Source: JAOUJD01 sp963726405 (GTDB lineage: Bacteria > Pseudomonadota > Gammaproteobacteria > Burkholderiales > Burkholderiaceae_F). From it: 64,000 bases of DNA. The notes beneath the pieces were generated by a model. That model worked only from the letters and a program-made list of their open reading frames with translations. It was not told the origin of the DNA and made no database searches. Positions 1 through 9,084 of this stretch are shown here, one piece after another. Every line of letters starts with the position of its first letter. The first letter of the stretch is position 1. The stretch lies in contig CAVSCF010000011.1 in assembly GCA_963726405.1 (NCBI GenBank), positions 62,001-126,000 on the forward strand, given 5' to 3'. The position numbers and the translations under genes are program-made.

Positions 1-771
1 GTCGCGCGCGGTGAAGTGCAGGCCATCCGCGTCGAGCCTTCCCTCGAACAGGTTCATCGGCGGCGAGCCGATGAAGCTCGCGACGAAGGTCGTTGCCGGC
101 CGCGAATAGACGTCGTCCGGCGTCCCGACCTGCTCGGCGCGGCCTGCGTTCATGACGATCATCCGCTGCGCCAGCGTCATCGCCTCGACCTGGTCGTGGG
201 TGACGTAGAGGCTGGTGGTCCGCAGGCGCCGGTGGAGCTTCTGGATTTCGAGGCGCGTCTGCACGCGCAGCTTGGCGTCGAGGTTCGACAGCGGTTCGTC
301 GAAGAGGAACACCGCGGGTTCCCGCACGATCGCGCGGCCCATGGCGACCCGCTGGCGCTGCCCGCCCGACAACTGGCGCGGCTTGCGCGTGAGCAGGCCG
401 CCGAGTTCGAGGATCGCGGCGGCGGCGTTGACGCGCTTGTCGATGTCAGCCTTCGGCAGCTTGCGGATCTTCAGTCCGTACGCCATGTTGTCGTAGACGC
501 TCATGTGCGGATAGAGCGCGTAGTTCTGGAACACCATCGCGCAGTCGCGGTCCTTGGGCTCGAGGTCGTTGACCACCCGGTCGCCGATGCGGATCGTGCC
601 CGCGCTGATCTCCTCCAGTCCCGCGACCATGCGCAGCAGGGTCGACTTCCCGCAGCCCGATGGTCCGACCAGCACGACGAACTCGCCGTCGGCGACCTTC
701 AGCGTGACGCCGTGGACCACCTCGTTGGTGCCGTAGCTCTTCCGTACCTCGGAAAATTCGATCGACGCCAT
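1..771 (-). CDS. ugpC: sn-glycerol-3-phosphate ABC importer, ATPase UgpC (partial)
   Basis: ATP-hydrolysing subunit that powers uptake of sn-glycerol-3-phosphate from the inner face of the cytoplasmic membrane. The window edge cuts the gene, so 257 residues are visible where the family has about 360; the C-terminal regulatory domain is missing. Seen: Walker A GPSGCGKST (residues 36-44), signature LSGGQ (134-138), Walker B FLFDEP (155-160), D-loop SNLDA and the H-loop His at about 192. The stretch after the H-loop, with FVASFIGSPPMN, is typical of the UgpC/MalK group. It starts 19 bases after ugpE ends, as last visible gene of a ugpBAEC operon. The substrate is inferred from the operon order; other sugars use close relatives of this ATPase. 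Confidence 0.9.
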   Translation of the reverse strand, partial: MASIEFSEVRKSYGTNEVVHGVTLKVADGEFVVLVGPSGCGKSTLLRMVAGLEEISAGTIRIGDRVVNDLEPKDRDCAMVFQNYALYPHMSVYDNMAYGLKIRKLPKADIDKRVNAAAAILELGGLLTRKPRQLSGGQRQRVAMGRAIVREPAVFLFDEPLSNLDAKLRVQTRLEIQKLHRRLRTTSLYVTHDQVEAMTLAQRMIVMNAGRAEQVGTPDDVYSRPATTFVASFIGSPPMNLFEGRLDADGLHFTARD

Positions 772-790
772 CTCCGTTCTTCTCGTTCTT

Positions 791-1642
791 CTATTTTTCG
801 GTTTCGACCAGGCCCTTGACGAACCACTTCTGCATCAGCAGCACCACCGCCGCCGGCGGCAGCATCGCGAGGATCGCGGTCGCCATCACCAGGTTCCATT
901 CGTTCACCGCGTCGCCGCCGGCGATCATCCGCTTGATGCCCATCACGACCGGGTACATGTTCTCGTCGGTGGTCACCAGCAGCGGCCACAGATACTGGTT
1001 CCAGCCGTAGATGAACTGGATCACGAAGAGCGCCGCGATCGACGTGCGCGACAACGGCAGCAGCACGTCCCAGAAGAAGCGCATGGGACCCGCCCCGTCC
1101 ATCCGCGCAGCCTCGGCCAGTTCGTCCGGCACGGTCAGGAAGAACTGGCGGAACAGGAACGTCGCGGTCGCCGATGCGATCAGCGGGATCGTCAGGCCGG
1201 CGTAGGTGTTCAGCATGCCGAGGTCGGACACCACCTGGTACGTGGGCGCGATGCGGACCTCGACCGGCAGCATCAGGGTGACGAAGATCGACCAGAAGAA
1301 GAAGTTCCGGAACGGAAAGCGGAAGTAGACGATCGCGAACGCCGACAGCAGCGAGATGACGATCTTGCCGATCGCGATCGTCAGTGCGCTGACCAGGCTC
1401 ACCCACATCATGCGGCCGACGGGAGCGGTAGACCCCGGCCCGCCCTCGGAGCCGGTGAGTACCGCGGTGTAGTTGTGGATGAACTGGTTGCCGGGGACCA
1501 GCGACATCGGCGCCTGCACGATCTGCTCGGCGGTCTGGGTCGATGCCACGAAAGTGACGTAGATGGGGAACGCGACCACCAGCACCCCGAGGATCATCAC
1601 GAGGTGCGTCAGGACGTTCAACCCCGGGCGGTGCTCGACCAT
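791..1642 (-). CDS. ugpE: sn-glycerol-3-phosphate ABC importer, permease UgpE
   Basis: Second membrane subunit of the glycerol-3-phosphate importer, forming the channel with UgpA. The 283-residue length fits UgpE. An N-terminal hydrophobic segment (about residues 10-32) is followed by five further membrane segments. The cytoplasmic EAA loop, EAARMDGAGPMRFFWDVLLP, which docks on the ATPase, is clear near residue 185. It lies between ugpA (76 bases upstream) and ugpC (19 bases downstream) on the same strand. Confidence 0.9.
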   Translation of the reverse strand: MVEHRPGLNVLTHLVMILGVLVVAFPIYVTFVASTQTAEQIVQAPMSLVPGNQFIHNYTAVLTGSEGGPGSTAPVGRMMWVSLVSALTIAIGKIVISLLSAFAIVYFRFPFRNFFFWSIFVTLMLPVEVRIAPTYQVVSDLGMLNTYAGLTIPLIASATATFLFRQFFLTVPDELAEAARMDGAGPMRFFWDVLLPLSRTSIAALFVIQFIYGWNQYLWPLLVTTDENMYPVVMGIKRMIAGGDAVNEWNLVMATAILAMLPPAAVVLLMQKWFVKGLVETEK

Positions 1643-1718
1643 CAGCGCCTGCCCGCGGGCGCGGTCCGGCCTGCAAGCCGGGCATTGGAACAGCCGACAC
1701 GGGCAGTGCAGACGCCGT

Positions 1719-2603
1719 TCATGAGTACTGGACCTTCTTCTCGACGTAACGGAACTGGACGACCGTGAGCGCGATCACGATGGCCATCAACACCACCGAC
1801 TGGGCGGCCGACGAACCGAGGTCCATGCCCTTGAAGCCGTCGTAGTAGACCTTGTAGACCAGGATCGACGTGGCCTTGCCCGGCCCGCCCTGGGTGGCGG
1901 CGTCGACGATGGCGAACGTTTCGAAGAACGCGTAGACGATGTTGATGACCAGGAGGAAGAAGGTGGTCGGCGACAGCAGCGGGAACACGATCGACCAGAA
2001 GCGACGCCAGGGCCCGGCGCCGTCGATCGCCGCTGCCTCGATCAGCGACTTCGGAATCGACTGCAGCCCGGCGAGGAAGAAAAGGAAGTTGTAGCTGATC
2101 TGCTTCCAGACGGCGGCCATGACGATGAGCGCCATCGCATGGTTGGGGTTGAGCAGATGATTCCAGTCGAAACCCGCGGCGCGGAGCCAGAACGACACCA
2201 TCCCGATCGACGGTGCGAACATGAAGAGCCACAGCACGCCGGCGACGGCGGCCGCGACGGCATAGGGCCACACCAGCAGGGTCTTGTAGAGGGCGGCTCC
2301 GCGGGCTACGCGGTCCGCGAAGACCGCGAGCAGCAGAGCGAAGCTGATGCCGCAGACCGCGACCAGCAGCGAGAACACGGCGGTCGTCCGGAATGACTCC
2401 AGGTACAGCTCGTCCGCGAAGAGGCGCTTGAAGTTCTCCATCCCGACGAACTCGGTCGAAGTGCCGAAGGCGTCCTGCATCTGCAGCGACTGCAGCAGCG
2501 CCTGGCCTGCGGGCCAGAAGAAGAAGACGATGATGACGGCGAGCTGCGGAGCCAGCAGCAGCCAGGGGAGGGTCAGCGATCGGAAGCGGACACGCTTTTC
2601 CAT
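1719..2603 (-). CDS. ugpA: sn-glycerol-3-phosphate ABC importer, permease UgpA
   Basis: First membrane subunit of the glycerol-3-phosphate importer. At 294 residues it has the family length, with six hydrophobic segments and the EAA loop EAAAIDGAGPWRRFWSIVFP near residue 190 that contacts the ATPase. The start MEKRVRFRS gives the short cationic N-terminus expected before the first membrane segment. It sits 131 bases after ugpB; that gap has GC-rich inverted repeats but no convincing terminator, and could help keep the permease below the level of the binding protein. Confidence 0.9.
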   Translation of the reverse strand: MEKRVRFRSLTLPWLLLAPQLAVIIVFFFWPAGQALLQSLQMQDAFGTSTEFVGMENFKRLFADELYLESFRTTAVFSLLVAVCGISFALLLAVFADRVARGAALYKTLLVWPYAVAAAVAGVLWLFMFAPSIGMVSFWLRAAGFDWNHLLNPNHAMALIVMAAVWKQISYNFLFFLAGLQSIPKSLIEAAAIDGAGPWRRFWSIVFPLLSPTTFFLLVINIVYAFFETFAIVDAATQGGPGKATSILVYKVYYDGFKGMDLGSSAAQSVVLMAIVIALTVVQFRYVEKKVQYS

Positions 2604-2734
2604 TGCGCGCGGATGCTAGACCGTTTCCGCCCTGTGCGCGTGCCACATGACCGGCGGAAGCAGGCCGGCATGGTGGAAGAAAAACGGCGCCCGCACGGCC
2701 GGTGGCCCGCTCGGACGCCGTCCTGAATGCCCGT

Positions 2735-4051
2735 CTACTTGTTGGCCTTCTCGAACCGTTCCAGCTGCTCGTTGCCGCGCTTCACGGCCGTGTCGAGCGC
2801 ATCTTTCGCGGATTTCTTGCCGGACCACACCTGTTCCATTTCCTCGTCGACGATCGTGCGAACCTGCACGAAGTTGCCGAGCCGGATGCCCCGCGACCTG
2901 TCGGTCGTCTTGCGGATCATCTGCGTCACCGGGACATCGGCGCCCGGGTTCTGCTTGTAGAAGCCGGACTTCTCGGTCAGCGCGAACGCGGCCATCGTGA
3001 CGGGCAGATAGCCGGTGCGCTGGTGGCTGGCCGCCTGGACTTCAGGCTTGTTGATGTAGTTGAAGAACGCCGCCACGCCCTTGTACTCGGCCGGCTTCTT
3101 GCCCGACATCACCCAGAGGCTGGCGCCTCCGATGACCGTGTTCTGCGGCGCGCCGGGCACATCCGGGTAATAGGGCAGCGTCGACAGGCCGGCGGCAAAC
3201 TTCGCGTTGCGCTTGATGGCGCCTTGCAGGCCAGAGGAGCCGGTCATCATCGCGCACTCGCCCGACGGGAAGGTGGCATCGGCGGCGTTGTCGCGGCCCT
3301 TGTAGATGAACAGGCCCTGCTTGGCCATGTTGGCCAGGTTCTCCATGTGCCGCACGTGCAGCGGCGAGTTGAACACGAGGCGTGCGCTCGGGCCGCCGAA
3401 GCCGTTGTTCTGCGTCGCGAACAGCGTGTTGTGCCACGCCGAGAAGCTCTCGAGCTGCGTCCAGCTGACCCAGCTCGTCGTGAACGGGCACTTGTGGCCC
3501 GCCGCCTTGAGCTTGCCTGCCGCCAAAGCGACTTCCGGCCAGGTCTTCGGCGGCTTGTCGGGATCGAGGCCGGCCGCCTTGAACGCGTCCTTGTTGTAGT
3601 GGAAGACCGTGGTCGAACTGTTGAACGGCATCGACAGGATCTGGCCGTTTGGCGCCGTGTAATAGCCGACGACGGCGGAGATATAGGCGGTCGGGTCGAA
3701 CTTGTAGCCCGCATCCGCCATCACCTTGCCGACGGGAACGATCGCCCCCTTGGACGCCATCATCGTCGCGGTGCCGACCTCGAACACCTGCAGGATGTGC
3801 GGCGCGTTGCCCGCACGGAACGCCGCGATCGCGGCCGTCATGGACTCGGCGTACGTGCCCTTGTAGACCGGCACGATCTTGTACTCCTTCTGGCCTTCGT
3901 TGAACCCCTTGGCGAGGTCATTCACCCACTCGCCGAGCGCGCCGCCCATCGCGTGCCACCACTGGATCTCGGTCTGCGCATGCGCCGGCGAGGAAAGGCC
4001 GATGGCGAGCGTCGTGGCCAGCGCGGCGGAAAAGAGGGTCCTGCGGAGCAT
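2735..4051 (-). CDS. ugpB: sn-glycerol-3-phosphate-binding periplasmic protein UgpB
   Basis: Periplasmic solute-binding protein that captures glycerol-3-phosphate and hands it to UgpA/UgpE. The 438 residues begin with a Sec signal peptide (MLRRTLFS, a hydrophobic core, then cleavage after SPAHA, about residue 25). The mature part begins TEIQWWHAMGG and contains a long family-1 binding-protein fold with aromatic residues typical of UgpB. The start ATG has a strong ribosome site, AGGAGG, 7 bases upstream. It is the first gene of ugpBAEC and is divergent from ubiA across 105 bases. A phosphate-dependent (Pho) control would be usual for this system, but I could not identify a PhoB box. Confidence 0.92.
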   Translation of the reverse strand: MLRRTLFSAALATTLAIGLSSPAHAQTEIQWWHAMGGALGEWVNDLAKGFNEGQKEYKIVPVYKGTYAESMTAAIAAFRAGNAPHILQVFEVGTATMMASKGAIVPVGKVMADAGYKFDPTAYISAVVGYYTAPNGQILSMPFNSSTTVFHYNKDAFKAAGLDPDKPPKTWPEVALAAGKLKAAGHKCPFTTSWVSWTQLESFSAWHNTLFATQNNGFGGPSARLVFNSPLHVRHMENLANMAKQGLFIYKGRDNAADATFPSGECAMMTGSSGLQGAIKRNAKFAAGLSTLPYYPDVPGAPQNTVIGGASLWVMSGKKPAEYKGVAAFFNYINKPEVQAASHQRTGYLPVTMAAFALTEKSGFYKQNPGADVPVTQMIRKTTDRSRGIRLGNFVQVRTIVDEEMEQVWSGKKSAKDALDTAVKRGNEQLERFEKANK

Positions 4052-4156
4052 CGTGTCCTCCTGGTATGTGTTCGACAGTCGTGGCAGTCGTTATTGGCGA
4101 TGACCAGCCTGCTACGATAACCGCGCTGCGTTCCCCACGCAAAAGATCGTCCTCCC

Positions 4157-5032
4157 GTGTCTTCCTCCGTGCCTGCCGTTGGCCGCCTTTCCCTCTATGC
4201 GAACCTGCTGCGCCTGGACAAACCGGTCGGCACGCTGCTGCTGCTGTGGCCGACGCTGACGGCGCTCTGGATCGCTTCGTCGGGACGCCCGGCGCTCGGG
4301 CTGCTCGCCGTGTTCGTCATCGGCACCTTCCTGATGCGTTCGGCGGGATGCGCGATCAACGACGCAGCCGACTTCCGCTACGACGCGCAGGTCAAGCGCA
4401 CGGCACACCGGGTCGTGGCCCAGGGGTTGATCAGCCCGCGCGAGGCGGTGGCCGTGTCGACGCTGCTCGCCGGCCTCTCGGCGCTGCTGCTCCTCTTTCT
4501 CAACGACGAGGCGATGCGGCTTGCCGTCGCGGCGGTGGCGATCGCCGCCACGTACCCCTTGTTCAAGCGCTTCTTTCCGGTGCCCCAGGTGTACCTCGGT
4601 GTCGCCTTCTCGTTCGGCATCCCGATGGCGTTCGCGGCGGTGCAGGGCGACGTGCCGGCGATCGGCTGGTGGCTCTTCTTCGCGAACAATTTCTGGGTCG
4701 TCGCCTACGACACCGAGTACGCGATGGTCGATCGCGACGACGATCTGCGCGTGGGGATCAAGTCGTCGGCGATCTTCTTCGGCCGTGCCGACGTGGCGGT
4801 CACCATGGCCTGCTATGGCGCCTACCTGTCGCTTCTGCTGCTGCTCGGCAATGCGATCCGGGCGGGCTGGCCCTTCTACCTGGGCTGCGGCATCGCGTTC
4901 GGTTTCGCGCTGTATCACTACATGTTGATCCGCGAGCGCACGCGCGAGGGCTGCTTCCAGGCGTTCCGCCACAACAACTGGGTCGGCTTCGCGGTGTTCG
5001 CCGGAACCGCGCTCGACTACGCGCTTCGCTGA
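4157..5032 (+). CDS. ubiA: 4-hydroxybenzoate octaprenyltransferase UbiA
   Basis: Membrane prenyltransferase that attaches the polyprenyl tail to 4-hydroxybenzoate in ubiquinone synthesis. The 291 residues contain both aspartate motifs that bind Mg-diphosphate: NDAADFRYD in the first conserved loop (about residue 65) and YDTEYAMVDRDDD in the second (about residue 190). Eight or nine hydrophobic segments fill the rest. The start is a GTG; the conserved N-terminal LLRLDKPVGTLLLLWPT follows at residues 18-34, which supports it. No ubiC lies beside it. A 105-base gap with a GC-rich hairpin separates it from the convergent proC. Confidence 0.93.
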   Translation: MSSSVPAVGRLSLYANLLRLDKPVGTLLLLWPTLTALWIASSGRPALGLLAVFVIGTFLMRSAGCAINDAADFRYDAQVKRTAHRVVAQGLISPREAVAVSTLLAGLSALLLLFLNDEAMRLAVAAVAIAATYPLFKRFFPVPQVYLGVAFSFGIPMAFAAVQGDVPAIGWWLFFANNFWVVAYDTEYAMVDRDDDLRVGIKSSAIFFGRADVAVTMACYGAYLSLLLLLGNAIRAGWPFYLGCGIAFGFALYHYMLIRERTREGCFQAFRHNNWVGFAVFAGTALDYALR

Positions 5033-5042
5033 CGTCGAGCCT

Positions 5043-5061
5043 GCCGGCGCGTCGCGCCGGC
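5043..5061 (+). terminator. hairpin after ubiA, possible terminator
   Basis: Eight-base perfect arms GCCGGCGC/GCGCCGGC with a three-base loop, 11 bases after the ubiA stop. Only a weak T-rich run (GGATTCTTC) follows, so it may be an inefficient terminator between the convergent ubiA and proC genes. Confidence 0.4.
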
Positions 5062-5137
5062 GGATTCTTCGCGTGGGCGAGGGCTGGTGCGCGGGGCGCC
5101 GCGTGGATCACCGGCACACCGGCCCGGACCCCGCGTG

Positions 5138-5941
5138 CTAGCGGTCAAGCTCGTCGCCGAGTTCCTTCGAACGCGCGAGCGCCGCGTGCAGTGCCCGCAC
5201 GATCGCGTCCTTGACGCCGTCCGCCTCGAAGCTCGCCAGCGCCGCGGCCGTTGTGCCGCCCTTCGACGTCACGCGCTCGCGCAGCACCGAGGCGGGCTCG
5301 GGCGAGGCCGCGGCGAGCTGGGCCGCGCCGAGGAACGTCTGCACCGCGAGGCTGCGGGCCTGCTCTGCATTCAGGCCCATCTCCTGCGCGGCCTGCTGCA
5401 TCGCCTCGATGAAGAAGAACACATACGCGGGGCCGCTTCCGGACACGGCCACCACGGGGTCGAGCATCGACTCGTCCTCGAACCAGACCACCTGGCCGAC
5501 GGCATGCAGGATCTCGTCCGCCGCCATACGCTGCTCCGGCGTCACGCCGTGCAGGGCCGCCGCGCCCGTGACTCCCGCCCCGATCAGCGCGGGTGTGTTG
5601 GGCATGGTGCGGACGATCACGTCTGTTTCGAGCCAGCGCGCGAGCGTGCTGGCCCGCACGCCCGCTGCGATGGACAGCACCAGCGGCCGGCCGATGAACG
5701 GCTTGATATCGGCGACCGCACTACGCATCTGCTGGGGCTTGACCGCGAGCACGACCATCTGCGCGTCGCGCAGCCAGGCGCCCGCCTTGTCGTGCGCTGC
5801 CACTCGGTACTGCGCGCCGAATTGTCGGCCGCGTTCGGCGTCGATCTCGAGGACCGAGATAGTGTGTGCCGTGCCCGCCCGCTGGATGCCGCCGATCAAG
5901 GCGGCGGCCATGTTGCCGCCGCCGATGAATGCGATGTTCAT
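5138..5941 (-). CDS. proC: pyrroline-5-carboxylate reductase ProC
   Basis: Final enzyme of proline synthesis: reduces pyrroline-5-carboxylate to proline with NAD(P)H. The 267 residues fit the family. The dinucleotide-binding N-terminus MNIAFIGGGNMAAAL and the conserved C-terminal patch VSGSGPAYVFFFIEAM (about residue 165) are both present, as is the TMPNTPALIGAG segment. The start overlaps the last four bases of yggS (ATGA), so the two are translationally coupled. The reading frame continues upstream into yggS without a stop, but homology fixes the start at MNIAF. proA is elsewhere in this window and is frameshifted, so proC may be the only intact proline gene here. Confidence 0.94.
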   Translation of the reverse strand: MNIAFIGGGNMAAALIGGIQRAGTAHTISVLEIDAERGRQFGAQYRVAAHDKAGAWLRDAQMVVLAVKPQQMRSAVADIKPFIGRPLVLSIAAGVRASTLARWLETDVIVRTMPNTPALIGAGVTGAAALHGVTPEQRMAADEILHAVGQVVWFEDESMLDPVVAVSGSGPAYVFFFIEAMQQAAQEMGLNAEQARSLAVQTFLGAAQLAAASPEPASVLRERVTSKGGTTAAALASFEADGVKDAIVRALHAALARSKELGDELDR

Positions 5942-6651
5942 GGATGCTTCCGTTCCCGTTCGCCGAAGATCGCCGTGCCGATCCTCACCATCGTCGAGCC
6001 CTCGAGCACGGCCGCTTCCAGGTCCGCCGACATTCCCATCGACAGCGTGTCGAGCGCGAAGCCCTGCGCGCGCAGTCGCTCGAACAGCCCGCGCATCGCG
6101 GCGAGCGGCGCGTGCTGCCGGACGGGATCGGCTTCGGGCTCGGGAATGGCCATCAACCCGCGCAGTCGAACCCCAGGCAGCGCGGCGACATCGCGGGCGA
6201 AGCTCTCGAGTTCGCCGGGCACGACGCCGCTCTTGCTCGCTTCGCCGCTGATGTTCACCTGCAGCAGCACATTCAACGGCGGCATGCCGCCGGGTCGCTG
6301 TTCCGACAGGCGCTGCGCGACCTTCGGCCGGTCGACCGACTGGACCCAGTCGAAATGCTCGGCAATTGCCCGCGTCTTGTTGCTCTGGACCGGTCCGATG
6401 AAATGCCACTCGAGCCCGGCCCGTAGGTCCTTCAGGCGTTCGATCTTGTCCAGCGCTTCCTGGACGTAGTTTTCCCCGAAGGCACGCTGGCCGGCGGAGT
6501 GGGCCGCCAGGATGGCTTCGGGCGGAAACGTCTTGCTGACGGCGAGCAGCGCAATGGTCGCCGGATCGCGGCCCGCGACTCGCGCGGCCCGGGCAATGCG
6601 CTCGTGTACGGCCTGCAAATTGGCCTGCACCGTCTCTCGCGAACTCGACAT
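5938..6651 (-). CDS. YggS/PLPBP family pyridoxal-phosphate homeostasis protein
   Basis: Cytosolic PLP-binding protein of the YggS family, which buffers pyridoxal phosphate and affects amino-acid metabolism. It is an alanine racemase N-domain fold without the second domain. The PLP lysine lies in LLAVSKTFP (about residue 37) and the phosphate-binding region in LRGLMAIPE and SMGMSADLEAAV near the C-terminus. About 237 residues, normal for the family. I chose the ATG giving MSSSRETVQ; an ATG at 6657 and a TTG at 6663 are in frame just upstream. The coupled yggS-proC order is widespread in proteobacteria. It is divergent from pilT, as is common. Confidence 0.92.
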   Translation of the reverse strand: MSSSRETVQANLQAVHERIARAARVAGRDPATIALLAVSKTFPPEAILAAHSAGQRAFGENYVQEALDKIERLKDLRAGLEWHFIGPVQSNKTRAIAEHFDWVQSVDRPKVAQRLSEQRPGGMPPLNVLLQVNISGEASKSGVVPGELESFARDVAALPGVRLRGLMAIPEPEADPVRQHAPLAAMRGLFERLRAQGFALDTLSMGMSADLEAAVLEGSTMVRIGTAIFGERERKHP

Positions 6652-6732
6652 AATCATCAGCAAAGACGGCTAGATACTTGTCTTTTCTAGCTTTTTTGCG
6701 GGACCACCCGGGCGGGTGCCCGCGTTACTCTT

Positions 6733-6781
6733 GTTCATTCAATGAATCCGGCGAAGGGGGCGTTTCCTCCCTCGAAACGCC
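6733..6781 (+). promoter_or_regulatory. inverted repeats in pilT leader
   Basis: Two inverted repeats precede pilT. A perfect 13-base palindrome TTCATTCAATGAA occupies 6733-6745. A hairpin with 8-base arms GGCGTTTC/GAAACGCC and a 7-base loop occupies 6759-6781, ending 16 bases before the pilT start. Either could be an operator or a translational control structure; no function is demonstrated. Confidence 0.35.
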
Positions 6782-6797
6782 TTACCGAGCACCCGCC

Positions 6798-7841
6798 ATG
6801 GACATCTCAGAACTGCTCGCATTCTCCGTCAAAAACAAGGCGTCCGACCTGCACCTGTCGGCGGGTCTGCCGCCGATGATCCGGGTGCACGGCGACGTTC
6901 GCCGGATCAACCTGCCGCCCCTGGAACACAAGGACGTGCACGGGATGATCTACGACATCATGAACGACTCCCAGCGCAAGCAGTACGACGAGAACCTCGA
7001 GGTCGACTTCTCGTTCGACCTGCCCGGCCTGGCCCGCTTCCGCGTCAACGCCTTCAACCAGGATCGCGGCGCGGCCGCGGTGCTGCGGACGATTCCGTCG
7101 CGCGTGCTTTCGCTCGAAGAACTGCAGTGCCCGCGCCAGTTCGCGGACTTCTCATCGAAGCCGCGTGGCCTCGTCCTCGTGACCGGGCCGACCGGTTCCG
7201 GCAAGTCGACGACGCTGGCCGCCATGGTCGACCACGTGAACAACAATCTCTACGGCCACGTGCTGACGATCGAGGACCCGATCGAGTTCGTGCACGAAAG
7301 CCGCAAGTGCGTGATCAACCAGCGCGAGGTCGGGCCCCACACGCTGAGCTTCGCCAATGCGCTGCGTTCGGCCCTGCGGGAGGATCCCGACGTCGTGCTG
7401 GTCGGCGAGTTGCGGGACCTGGAAACGATCCGCCTGGCGCTCACCGCCGCGGAAACGGGCCACCTCGTGTTCGGCACGCTGCACACGTCGTCGGCGGCGA
7501 AGACGATCGACCGGATCGTCGACGTCTTTCCGGCGGCGGAGAAGGAAATGGTGCGCGCGATGCTCTCGGAGTCGGTCGTCGCGGTGATCTCGCAGACGCT
7601 CCTGAAGGTCAAGGACGGCAACGGCCGGGTGGCCGCGCACGAGATCATGGTGGGCACGCCTGCCATCCGCAACCTGATCCGCGAGAACAAGGTCGCGCAG
7701 ATGTACTCGATGATCCAGACCGGCATGCAGTTCGGCATGCAGACGCTCGACCAGAACCTGCTCGACCTCGTCCGCCGCAACGTGATTGCGCTCGGCGAAG
7801 CGCGTCAGTACGCGAAGACCCCGGAATCGTTTGGCGCCTAA
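6798..7841 (+). CDS. pilT: type IV pilus retraction ATPase PilT
   Basis: Hexameric cytoplasmic ATPase that depolymerises type IV pili, driving twitching motility and DNA uptake. The 347 residues match PilT. Seen: N-terminal PAS-like region with ASDLHLSAGLPPM, Walker A GPTGSGKST (about 130-138), Asp box TIEDPIEFVH, Walker B VLVGELRDLETI and His box GHLVFGTLHT. The frame is open further upstream, but MDISELLAFSVKNK is the conserved start. pilU follows after 18 bases. No other pilus genes are in the window, as usual for pilTU in betaproteobacteria. Confidence 0.95.
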   Translation: MDISELLAFSVKNKASDLHLSAGLPPMIRVHGDVRRINLPPLEHKDVHGMIYDIMNDSQRKQYDENLEVDFSFDLPGLARFRVNAFNQDRGAAAVLRTIPSRVLSLEELQCPRQFADFSSKPRGLVLVTGPTGSGKSTTLAAMVDHVNNNLYGHVLTIEDPIEFVHESRKCVINQREVGPHTLSFANALRSALREDPDVVLVGELRDLETIRLALTAAETGHLVFGTLHTSSAAKTIDRIVDVFPAAEKEMVRAMLSESVVAVISQTLLKVKDGNGRVAAHEIMVGTPAIRNLIRENKVAQMYSMIQTGMQFGMQTLDQNLLDLVRRNVIALGEARQYAKTPESFGA

Positions 7842-7859
7842 CGGCAGCGAAGGCACATC

Positions 7860-9002
7860 ATGGAAAGAGACCAGGCAACGCGATTCGTCCACGACCTGCT
7901 TCGGCTGCTGATCAGCAAGAAGGGTTCGGACCTGTTCATCACGGCGGACTTCCCGCCGGCCTTCAAGATCGACGGCCGCGTGCTGCCGGTATCGAACCAG
8001 CCGCTGACCGCGCAGCACACCTCGGAACTCGTGCGCGCGATCATGAACGACCGGCAGGCGGCCGAGTTCGAGAAGTCGAAGGAGTGCAACTTCGCCATCA
8101 ACCCGACCGGCATCGGCCGCTTCCGGGTGTCGGCGTTCGTCCAGCAGAGCAAGGTCGGCATCGTCTTCCGGACGATCGCGGACCACATCCCGACCACCGA
8201 CGAGCTGAACCTGCCGTCGCTGATCAACGAGCTGGCGATGGCCAAGCGCGGGATCGTGATCGTGGTCGGCGCCACCGGCTCCGGCAAGTCGACGACGCTG
8301 GCGGCGATGGTCGGTTACCGCAACGAGAACAGCAACGGGCACATCATCACGATCGAGGACCCGATCGAGTACGTGCATCCGCACAAGAACTGCATCATCA
8401 CGCAGCGCGAGGTCGGAGTCGATTGCGACAGCTGGCAGGTCGCGCTGAAGAACACCCTGCGGCAGGCGCCGGACGTCATCCTGATCGGCGAGGTGCGCGA
8501 GCGCGAGACGATGGAGCACGCCATCGCGTTCGCAGAGACCGGTCACCTGGTCATGTGCACGCTGCACGCGAACTCCACCAACCAGGCGCTCGACCGGATC
8601 ATCAACTTCTTCCCCGAAGAGCGGCGGGCGCAGTTGTTGATGGATCTCTCGCTCAACCTGCGGGCGACGATCGCGCAGCGCCTGGTGCCGTTCAAGGACC
8701 GCAAGGGCCGGATCCCGGCGATCGAGCTGTTGATCAACAATCCGCTGATCGCGGACCTGGTCTTCAAGGGCGAAGTGCAGGAGATCAAGGAAGTGATGAA
8801 GCGCTCCCGCGAGCAGGGCATGGTCACGTTCGACCAGTCGCTCTTCGAACTGCACGAGCGCGAGCAGATCTCCTACGAGGATGCGTTGCGTAACGCCGAC
8901 TCGGTCAACGACGTCCGCCTGCAGATCAAGCTGAATTCGAAGCTGTACGGCGGGGTGGCCGGCATTCACAAGGGCATCGAGCACCTCGGGCTGACCGGGT
9001 AG
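7860..9002 (+). CDS. pilU: type IV pilus retraction ATPase PilU
   Basis: PilT paralogue that works with PilT as an accessory retraction motor. The 380 residues carry Walker A GATGSGKST (about residue 137), Asp box TIEDPIEYVHPH, Walker B ILIGEVRERETME and His box HLVMCTLHAN. It is longer than PilT at the C-terminus (LNSKLYGGVAGIHKG), which marks PilU. An AAGG ribosome site lies about 9 bases before the ATG. It is cotranscribed with pilT and closed by a strong hairpin at 9036. Confidence 0.95.
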   Translation: MERDQATRFVHDLLRLLISKKGSDLFITADFPPAFKIDGRVLPVSNQPLTAQHTSELVRAIMNDRQAAEFEKSKECNFAINPTGIGRFRVSAFVQQSKVGIVFRTIADHIPTTDELNLPSLINELAMAKRGIVIVVGATGSGKSTTLAAMVGYRNENSNGHIITIEDPIEYVHPHKNCIITQREVGVDCDSWQVALKNTLRQAPDVILIGEVRERETMEHAIAFAETGHLVMCTLHANSTNQALDRIINFFPEERRAQLLMDLSLNLRATIAQRLVPFKDRKGRIPAIELLINNPLIADLVFKGEVQEIKEVMKRSREQGMVTFDQSLFELHEREQISYEDALRNADSVNDVRLQIKLNSKLYGGVAGIHKGIEHLGLTG

Positions 9003-9035
9003 CGGGCGGCTCCCGGATCAGGCAGTCCACACGGA

Positions 9036-9059
9036 ACGGGCGGCCCTTCGGCCGCCCGT
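9036..9059 (+). terminator. Rho-independent terminator after pilU
   Basis: A perfect 10-base stem ACGGGCGGCC/GGCCGCCCGT closed by a CTTC tetraloop, followed by CTTCATTT. It lies 34 bases after the pilU stop and could also stop transcription from the opposite side. Confidence 0.8.
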
Positions 9060-9084
9060 CTTCATTTCCAGACTGCCAGCGAGA

